Positions 7,316 to 13,429 of a DNA stretch of 13,429 bases are shown piece by piece. This DNA is from Streptomyces sp. NRRL WC-3549 (GTDB lineage Bacteria > Actinomycetota > Actinomycetes > Streptomycetales > Streptomycetaceae). The DNA lies in assembly GCF_000721935.1 (NCBI RefSeq), contig NZ_KL585419.1, forward strand, positions 2,229 through 15,657. The letters run 5' to 3'. Within the stretch, counting starts at the first letter, position 1. Every line of letters begins with the position of its first letter. Made by a program: the position numbers and the translations under genes. The notes under the pieces are model-generated. The model saw only the letters and a program-made list of their open reading frames with translations, searched no databases and was not told the origin of the DNA.

Positions 7316-7333
7316 CTGTGGCGTGCGCCACAG
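7316..7333. promoter_or_regulatory. 18-bp perfect palindrome, candidate operator
   Basis: CTGTGGCG and CGCCACAG flank a TG centre. A T-run precedes it and no T-run follows on either strand, so it is not a terminator. A CAGAAT element overlaps its right end (7331-7336) and could be a -10, in which case a bound regulator would block the permease promoter. Confidence 0.45.
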
Positions 7334-7456
7334 AATGTCTCGTGGATCCCCCGGGCACCCGTGGTAAATCTTCACGACCGCCCGGGGACGCCACCCCTGT
7401 CCCCGGGGGCGCTACAAGCCGGCCGAACGCCGGCGGCACTCCATCCATATCCGGGG

Positions 7457-7497
7457 GGATCAGGACCTGATCCGTCGCCTGCGAGGGCGCGGATCGG
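7457..7497 (+). ncRNA. Two mutually exclusive hairpins just before the permease start
   Basis: Form A pairs GGATCAGG (7457-7464) with CCTGATCC (7466-7473). Form B pairs CTGATCCG (7467-7474) with CGGATCGG (7490-7497, one G-U), bulges T7475, and continues CGCCT/GGGCG around a GCGA tetraloop (7481-7484). The strands overlap, so only one can form. Form B ends seven bases before the AAAGG ribosome-binding site. A switch between them could control translation or elongation. Form A as a DNA operator is the alternative. Confidence 0.4.
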
Positions 7498-7518
7498 CGT
7501 GGAGAAAGGCGCACCACC

Positions 7519-8955
7519 ATGACATCGGCGCAGGTCGACGAAGGACAGGCGGACGACCCGAAGGCCACGGAAGCGGGCACACCGGGAGAGGGCTACCAGA
7601 GAGGCCTGGGAGCCCGGCAGATCCAGATGATCGCCATCGGCGGCGCCATCGGCACGGGGCTCTTCCTCGGTGCGGGCAAAGCCATCGACCGGGCCGGACC
7701 CAGTCTCGTCCTGGCCTACGCCATCGCGGGCCTGGTCATCTTCTTCATCATGCGGGCCCTGGGCGAACTCCTCATGTACCGCCCGGTTTCCGGCTCCTTC
7801 TCGGAGTACGCACGCGAATTCATCGGCCCCTTCTTCGGATTCGTGACCGGCTGGACCTACTGGCTCTTCTGGGTCGTCACGGGAATCACCGAAGTGACCG
7901 CCGCCGCCACCTACATGACGTACTGGTGGGCCATCCCGCAATGGCTGTCCGCGCTGGTCTTCACCGTCGTCCTGTACGGCGCCAACCTGATCTCCGTGAA
8001 GCTCTTCGGCGAGCTGGAGTTCTGGTTCTCGATGGTCAAGGTCACCGCGATCCTCGGCATGATCCTCATCTGTGCGGGCGTCCTCACCGTCGGCTTCTCC
8101 GACGCCGGTGACACGGCCACCGTCGCCAACCTGTGGAACGACGGCGGTATCTTCCCCCACGGCATCAGCGGCACCCTGATGACGCTTCAGATCGTGATGT
8201 TCGCCTTCCTCGCCGTCGAACTGGTCGGTGTCACCGCCGGTGAGTCCAAGGATCCCGAGACCGTCCTGCCCAAGGCGATCAACACCGTGCCCTGGCGCAT
8301 CGCCGTCTTCTACGTCGGCGCCCTCATCATGATCCTCTCGGTGGTCCCGTGGAGCACTTTCAAGCCCGGCGTCTCGCCGTTCGTGGCCGCGTTCGAGCAG
8401 ATGGGCCTCGGTATCGGCGCCGCGATCGTCAACTTCGTCGTGCTCACCGCCGCCCTCTCCTCCTGCAACTCCGGCATGTACTCCACCGGCCGGATGCTGC
8501 GCGACCTCGCGGTCAACGGCCAGGGGCCGCGCGCCTTCACCAAGCTGACGAGGAACGGCCTGCCGCTGCTCGGCACCACCTTCTCCGCCGCGCTGATGCT
8601 CGTCGGTGTCTGGATCAACTACCAGTGGCCGGGCGACGCGTTCACCTACGTCGTCTCCTTCGCCACCATCTCCGGCATGTGGGCCTGGATCATGATCCTC
8701 GTCAGCCAGATCCGCTACCGCGCCGCCGCCGACCGGGGACAGCTCCCGCAGTCCTCGTTCAAGGCGCCCGGAGCGCCCGTCACTTCGTGGTTCGCGCTCG
8801 GCTTCATCGGTCTGGTGATCCTGATGATGGCGATCGACGAGGACGCCCGGATCTCGCTGTACTGCGCACCGCTGTGGGCACTCGTCCTCGGCGTCTCCTA
8901 CCTGGTGCTCAAGGCCCGCAACCCCGAGAGCACCTCCTTCGCCAAGCGCCGCTGA
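7519..8955 (+). CDS. Amino-acid permease (APC superfamily, AAT type)
   Basis: A 478-residue polytopic membrane protein that probably imports an amino acid by proton symport. After a soluble acidic N-terminus it has the family start GLGARQIQMIAIGGAIGTGLFLGAG (first part residues 29-40, substrate/unwound-helix motif GGAIGTG from 41). Later come MRALGELLMYRPVSGSFSEYARE and FGELEFWFSMVKV in the middle, the EXXGVTAGESKDPE-like loop (ELVGVTAGE) and NFVVLTAALSSCNSGMYSTGRML. About 12 hydrophobic segments can be counted. These motifs are shared by AroP, GabP, ProY, CycA and AnsP, so the substrate cannot be read from sequence. The start ATG has AAAGG nine bases upstream. The gene is monocistronic in layout: a long structured leader lies in front and a strong stem-loop behind. 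No close link to the cysteine genes is proven, but uptake of an amino acid related to sulfur or serine metabolism is possible. Confidence 0.92.
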   Translation: MTSAQVDEGQADDPKATEAGTPGEGYQRGLGARQIQMIAIGGAIGTGLFLGAGKAIDRAGPSLVLAYAIAGLVIFFIMRALGELLMYRPVSGSFSEYAREFIGPFFGFVTGWTYWLFWVVTGITEVTAAATYMTYWWAIPQWLSALVFTVVLYGANLISVKLFGELEFWFSMVKVTAILGMILICAGVLTVGFSDAGDTATVANLWNDGGIFPHGISGTLMTLQIVMFAFLAVELVGVTAGESKDPETVLPKAINTVPWRIAVFYVGALIMILSVVPWSTFKPGVSPFVAAFEQMGLGIGAAIVNFVVLTAALSSCNSGMYSTGRMLRDLAVNGQGPRAFTKLTRNGLPLLGTTFSAALMLVGVWINYQWPGDAFTYVVSFATISGMWAWIMILVSQIRYRAAADRGQLPQSSFKAPGAPVTSWFALGFIGLVILMMAIDEDARISLYCAPLWALVLGVSYLVLKARNPESTSFAKRR

Positions 8956-9006
8956 ACCGCGCTCGGCATCCCCGCGGACACCGGTCGCCCCAACGGTCGT
9001 GTCCGC

Positions 9007-9053
9007 CATCCGGGCCCTCCCGTACCACCCCTCGGTACAGGAGGGCCCGGATG
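9007..9053 (+). terminator. Long stem-loop between permease and mec genes
   Basis: CATCCGGGCCCTCC (9007-9020) pairs perfectly with GGAGGGCCCGGATG (9040-9053). After one C-A mismatch GTACC (9022-9026) pairs with GGTAC (9034-9038), leaving a 7-nt loop: 19 pairs in all. There is no T-run, as is common for Streptomyces terminators. It likely ends permease transcripts and insulates mec, whose -10 begins two bases after the stem. Confidence 0.75.
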
Positions 9054-9054
9054 C

Positions 9055-9060
9055 TTATCC
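9055..9060 (+). promoter_or_regulatory. Predicted -10 of a leaderless mec promoter
   Basis: TTATCC ends seven bases before the A of the mec ATG (9068), which is the spacing from a -10 to the transcription start. No ribosome-binding site exists in the TGGCGCC in between. Both facts fit a leaderless mRNA. The -35 would fall inside the preceding stem-loop and has no clear consensus. Confidence 0.5.
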
Positions 9061-9067
9061 TGGCGCC

Positions 9068-9502
9068 ATGCTGACCATCACACAGGCGCTCTACGACCAG
9101 ATCGTGGCGCACTCCCGGGCCGACCACCCCGACGAGGCGTGCGGCGTGGTCGCGGGCCCGGCCGGAACGGGCCGCGCCGAACGCTTCATCCCGATGCTCA
9201 ACGCCGCGCGCTCGCCCACGTTCTACGAGTTCGACTCGACGGACCTGCTGAAGCTCTACCGCGAGATGGACGACCGCGACGAGGAGCCGGTGATCATCTA
9301 CCACTCCCACACGGCGACCGAGGCCTATCCGTCCCGCACGGACGTCACGTACGCCAACGAACCCGGCGCCCACTACGTCCTGGTCTCCACCGCGGACGCC
9401 GACGACGCGGGCCCCTTCCAGTTCCGCTCGTACCGCATCCTGGACGGTGAGATCACCGAGGAGGACGTCGAGATCGTCGAGGCGTACCCGCCGGCCGCAT
9501 GA
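9068..9502 (+). CDS. mec: JAMM (Mov34/MPN) zinc peptidase, CysO-cysteine hydrolase
   Basis: A 144-residue peptidase of the JAMM/MPN+ fold. The full catalytic signature is present: E23 (PDEACGVV), then H79-S-H81, seven residues, S89 and D92 (YHSHTATEAYPSRTD). In M. tuberculosis the orthologue Mec (Rv1334) cuts cysteine off the C-terminus of the sulfur carrier CysO, completing an alternative cysteine pathway; the same neighbours, cysO and cysM, follow here. Start: the ATG at 9068 begins the conserved fold (LTITQALYDQIVAHSR) and coincides with a predicted leaderless transcription start; the in-frame codons before it overlap the stem-loop. A terminator-like hairpin follows directly, so mec is probably transcribed apart from cysO and cysM. 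It may have a second job in trimming the CysO C-terminus. Confidence 0.93.
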   Translation: MLTITQALYDQIVAHSRADHPDEACGVVAGPAGTGRAERFIPMLNAARSPTFYEFDSTDLLKLYREMDDRDEEPVIIYHSHTATEAYPSRTDVTYANEPGAHYVLVSTADADDAGPFQFRSYRILDGEITEEDVEIVEAYPPAA

Positions 9503-9506
9503 CCTT

Positions 9507-9538
9507 CCGGGGGCGGGCGCCGAACGCCCCGCCCCCGG
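9507..9538 (+). terminator. Terminator hairpin after mec
   Basis: CCGGGGGCGGG (9507-9517) pairs with CCCGCCCCCGG-type bases (9528-9538) for 11 pairs, extended by two more pairs past a bulged C. It starts five bases after the mec stop codon. CCCGGCTGTCTT follows. It separates mec from the cysteine leader-peptide promoter. Confidence 0.75.
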
Positions 9539-9630
9539 CCCGGCTGTCTTCCCCCGACGTGACGTCCGCCTGGTGAACACCCTTCTTCCACCATGTGGGA
9601 TCACACTCCGGGTTCCCGGTGGGGAATCGA

Positions 9631-9636
9631 TACGAT
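9631..9636 (+). promoter_or_regulatory. Predicted -10 of the leader peptide-cysO-cysM transcript
   Basis: TACGAT is followed by six bases and then the ATG of the leader peptide (9643), placing the transcription start at or next to that A. The -35 region (about 9608-9614) is weak. Upstream lie GACGT-G-ACGTC (9556-9566) and CCAC-CAT-GTGG (9588-9598), dyads that could bind a regulator. Confidence 0.5.
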
Positions 9637-9642
9637 GAGCGC

Positions 9643-11095
<1,453 letters not shown>

Positions 11096-11116
11096 CCCGC
11101 ACGCACCACCCAGCCG

Positions 11117-11184
11117 CCGTACACCGGAGCACCGCCCCGAGCCGGGCGCACCCACCCAGGGGGCGCCCGGCTCCGGACGTACGG
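11117..11184. terminator. Bidirectional terminator region between cysM and the PemK-like gene
   Basis: An inner hairpin pairs GAGCCGGGCGC (11139-11149) with GCGCCCGGCTC (11163-11173). An outer set pairs CCGTAC and CCGGAGC (11117-11130) with GCTCCGG and GTACGG (11170-11184). The two share GCTC, so they compete at that point. The region lies 21 bases after the cysM stop and 25 bases beyond the stop of the convergent gene. Confidence 0.7.
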
Positions 11185-11209
11185 GGCCGTGCCCCGCCCG
11201 GCGCCCGCC

Positions 11210-11695
11210 TCAGCCCAGCCCGCGCACCCGGTCCCACACCTCGGGCCCCACCTCGCCCGCCCTCCGGCGGAACGCCGGCACCGGCACGTCCCGCAACTCG
11301 TCCGTCTCCAGGTAGCTCCGCCGCCCCCGGGCGTCACCCACCGCCCCCGGAGCGAGCGCGATCACCCCCGGCCGCTCCGTGTGGACCTTGCTGGTGATCT
11401 TGGCGACCACCGCCGTCCCGTCCCGCACCGACAGCACCAGGCACGGCCGGTCCTTCGACCCGGGCCCGTCCTCGTACGGGACGTCGGCCCACCAGATCTC
11501 CCCGGGCCGCGGCGCCCCGCCCGGCCGGGGCCGTGGCGCCGGCCGCCCGGGCGCCCGCCCGCGCGGCGGCCGGGTCCGCCCGCCCGGCCGCCGGCCCCGG
11601 GGGCCGCGACCGCTGCGCCCCCACCCGTCGGCCACCGACGCGACGAGGGCCAGCAGGACCACGGCGGCCAGCGCCACCCACCACCACGTGTTCAT
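11210..11695 (-). CDS. Membrane-anchored PemK/MazF-like protein
   Basis: A 161-residue protein from the ATG at 11695; upstream in-frame codons to 11764 add no plausible sequence. It has three parts. Residues 3-22 form one membrane helix (NTWWWVALAAVVLLALV). Residues 26-63 are a low-complexity Gly/Pro/Arg linker. From about residue 64 comes a PemK/MazF-type domain (PGEIWWADVPY, KDRPCLVLS, AVVAKITSK). MazF/PemK toxins are usually short soluble mRNA endonucleases with an antitoxin encoded just upstream; here no antitoxin gene exists within the 165 bases to the next gene. Actinobacterial PemK-like proteins of this tethered type are common and their activity is unproven. The ribosome-binding site is weak (GGTCGGGTG). 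It is convergent with cysM and divergent from the MBL-fold gene. Confidence 0.82.
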   Translation of the reverse strand: MNTWWWVALAAVVLLALVASVADGWGRSGRGPRGRRPGGRTRPPRGRAPGRPAPRPRPGGAPRPGEIWWADVPYEDGPGSKDRPCLVLSVRDGTAVVAKITSKVHTERPGVIALAPGAVGDARGRRSYLETDELRDVPVPAFRRRAGEVGPEVWDRVRGLG

Positions 11696-11802
11696 CACCC
11701 GACCGTACCGGCCCGGGCCCGACTTCCATCGAACCGGTGACAGCACAGGTGAGTTCCCCCACAACGGCAGGCCGTGGAGGCGCGACCGGTGGCCCGGCGC
11801 CT

Positions 11803-11808
11803 TAGGCT
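11803..11808 (+). promoter_or_regulatory. Possible -10 of the MBL-fold hydrolase gene
   Basis: TAGGCT, a frequent Streptomyces -10 form, lies 52 bases before the start codon. A matching -35 is not clear. It would give a leader of about 45 bases that holds the CGGAGG ribosome-binding site. Confidence 0.4.
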
Positions 11809-11860
11809 CGACGGACCGTACGAACCCTCCCCGTTCCCATGTCCCGGAGGTTCACGCTTC

Positions 11861-12613
11861 ATGAAGCTCACCGTCGTCGGCTGCTCCGGCTCGTTCCCGT
11901 CCGCGGGTTCGGCATGCTCGAGCTACCTCGTAGAGGCCGACGGCTTCCGGCTGCTCCTCGACATGGGCAACGGAGCCCTCGGCGAGTTGCAGCGCCATGT
12001 GGGTCTCTACGACCTCGACGCCATCTTCCTCAGCCACCTCCACGCCGATCACTGCATCGACATGTGCGCGTACTTCGTCGTCCGGTACTACCGCTTCGAC
12101 GGGGGCCGCGCCGCGCTCCTCCCGGTGTACGGGCCCGAGGGCACCGAGCAGCGGCTGACGACCGCCCACGCCGACACCCCGTCCGACCACGCGATGGGCG
12201 AGGTCTTCGACTTCCGCACGCTGAAGTCCGGCTCGTTCGAGATCGGCCCCTTCTCGGTCCGCACGGAACAGGTCAGCCACCCCGTCGAGACCTTCGGCAT
12301 CCGCCTCGAGCACAACGGCCGCACCCTCGTGTACTCCGGTGACACGGGCACCTGTGAGGCGCTGGCCGAACTCGCGGAGGGCGCGGACCTGTTCCTCTGC
12401 GAGGCGTCGTTCGTGCACGGCAAGGAGGACATCCCGGACCTCCACCTCAACGGCCGCGAGGCCGGTGAGTACGCCGCACGCGCCGGCGCGGGACGCCTCG
12501 TCCTCACCCACATCCCGCCGTGGACCGACGCCGAACGCAACCGCGCCGACGCCCGCGAGGTCTACGACGGCCCGGTCGAGCTGGCCACCCCCGGCGCCGT
12601 GTACGAGGTCTGA
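11861..12613 (+). CDS. MBL-fold metallohydrolase, candidate cyclic-nucleotide phosphodiesterase (Rv1339-like)
   Basis: A 250-residue soluble hydrolase of the metallo-beta-lactamase fold. The start ATG at 11861 has CCGGAGG (11844-11850) ten bases upstream and opens with the fold's first strand (MKLTVVGCSGSFPSAGSACSSYL begins the domain). The metal motif is HLHADH (H59, H61, D63, H64), followed by a conserved C-I-D. Later ligand regions are QVSHPVETFGIRL, VYSGDTG and LTHIPPW. Its layout resembles RNase Z-type and phosphodiesterase members. In my recollection the M. tuberculosis protein at the same place, Rv1339, shares HLHADHC, YSGDTG, DVFLCEAS, PDLHL and LTHIPPWT, and has been reported to hydrolyse cAMP. 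The same role here is a reasonable inference, not shown. It ends next to a strong bidirectional terminator. Confidence 0.9.
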   Translation: MKLTVVGCSGSFPSAGSACSSYLVEADGFRLLLDMGNGALGELQRHVGLYDLDAIFLSHLHADHCIDMCAYFVVRYYRFDGGRAALLPVYGPEGTEQRLTTAHADTPSDHAMGEVFDFRTLKSGSFEIGPFSVRTEQVSHPVETFGIRLEHNGRTLVYSGDTGTCEALAELAEGADLFLCEASFVHGKEDIPDLHLNGREAGEYAARAGAGRLVLTHIPPWTDAERNRADAREVYDGPVELATPGAVYEV

Positions 12614-12627
12614 GCCCGGTCCCGGGA

Positions 12628-12673
12628 ACGCCACGAGCCCCCGCCCTTCACGAAGGACGGGGGCTCGTGGCGT
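12628..12673. terminator. Strong bidirectional terminator between the MBL-fold gene and the PTS gene
   Basis: ACGCCACGAGCCCCCG plus CCTTC (12628-12649) pairs with 12652-12673 over 22 positions with a single C-A mismatch, leaving a CACG tetraloop in RNA. It lies between two convergent stop codons (12613 and 12685) and can serve both directions. Confidence 0.88.
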
Positions 12674-12684
12674 ACGGGCGGGGC

Positions 12685-13429
<745 letters not shown>

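Larger units (their letters stand above)
7203..7518 (+). promoter_or_regulatory. Structured leader / promoter region of the amino-acid permease gene
   Basis: This 316-base gap has no supported gene but is full of dyad symmetry. There is CGGAT-6 nt-ATCCG (7236-7251), then a perfect palindrome CTGTGGCG-TG-CGCCACAG (7316-7333), hairpin CCCGGGGAC/GTCCCCGGG with a 9-nt loop (7381-7407), hairpin GCCGGC/GCCGGC (7418-7434), palindrome GGATCAGG-A-CCTGATCC (7457-7473), and a GNRA-capped stem (7467-7497). The last two share 7467-7473 and cannot form together. An AAAGG ribosome-binding site (7505-7509) follows just after. This layout fits a regulated 5' leader (attenuator or riboswitch-like) or clustered operators. 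I match it to no known riboswitch class, and no firm -35/-10 pair is seen. Confidence 0.5.

Noticed and set aside
7335..7367. A 10-codon frame (MSRGSPGHPW) in the permease leader
   Set aside because: No ribosome-binding site, no clear leaderless promoter and no run of regulatory codons; frames of this length occur by chance.
7372..9009. 545-codon minus-strand frame opposite the permease
   Set aside because: Asp/Glu/Gly/His-rich shadow translation of a membrane-protein gene; no start signal or motif.

Overview
The window is high-GC DNA with strong third-position GC bias, dense genes, many GTG starts and G+C-rich hairpin terminators. Together with the gene content this points to Streptomyces or a close relative. 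It looks like a chromosomal core/near-core region: no insertion sequence, integrase, tRNA, rRNA or CRISPR array is visible.

Layout, left to right. (1) 1-815: the 3' part of an RDD-family membrane protein gene, converging on a small predicted membrane protein. (2) 1194-3593: a secreted M6-family (immune inhibitor A-like) zinc metalloprotease with a signal peptide, closed by a clear terminator. (3) 3716-4063: a small conserved-looking protein of unknown function. (4) 4080-6167 (minus strand): nicotinamidase (pncA) and nicotinate phosphoribosyltransferase (pncB), two consecutive steps that salvage nicotinamide into NAD. (5) 6256-7202: divergent from pncB, clpS (N-end-rule adaptor for the Clp protease) followed by a DUF2017 gene. 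(6) 7519-8955: an amino-acid permease behind a 316-nt, structure-rich leader. (7) 9068-11095: the CysO-dependent cysteine pathway, namely a JAMM peptidase (mec), a cysteine-containing leader peptide with its own predicted leaderless promoter, the ubiquitin-like sulfur carrier cysO, and cysM overlapping cysO by one base. (8) 11210-11695 (minus): a membrane-anchored PemK/MazF-like protein with no partner antitoxin. (9) 11861-12613: a metallo-beta-lactamase-fold hydrolase resembling mycobacterial Rv1339. (10) 12685-13429 (minus): the C-terminal part of a glucose/N-acetylglucosamine-type PTS EIIC permease, convergent with (9) across a strong bidirectional terminator.

From memory of the M. tuberculosis map, the order pncB1, clpS, DUF2017, mec, cysO, cysM, MBL-fold protein matches Rv1330c to Rv1339. 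This block therefore looks like an ancient actinobacterial neighbourhood. Here the intervening genes differ: an amino-acid permease and a PemK-like gene lie where mycobacteria have a peptidase, a rhomboid protease and murI.

The most interesting points are: a CysO whose C-terminal Gly-Gly is masked by Met-Arg, which implies a maturation step, plausibly by the neighbouring JAMM peptidase; a likely cysteine-responsive attenuator between mec and cysO; competing hairpins in the permease leader; an orphan membrane-tethered PemK-like domain; and a possible cyclic-nucleotide phosphodiesterase in the MBL-fold gene.
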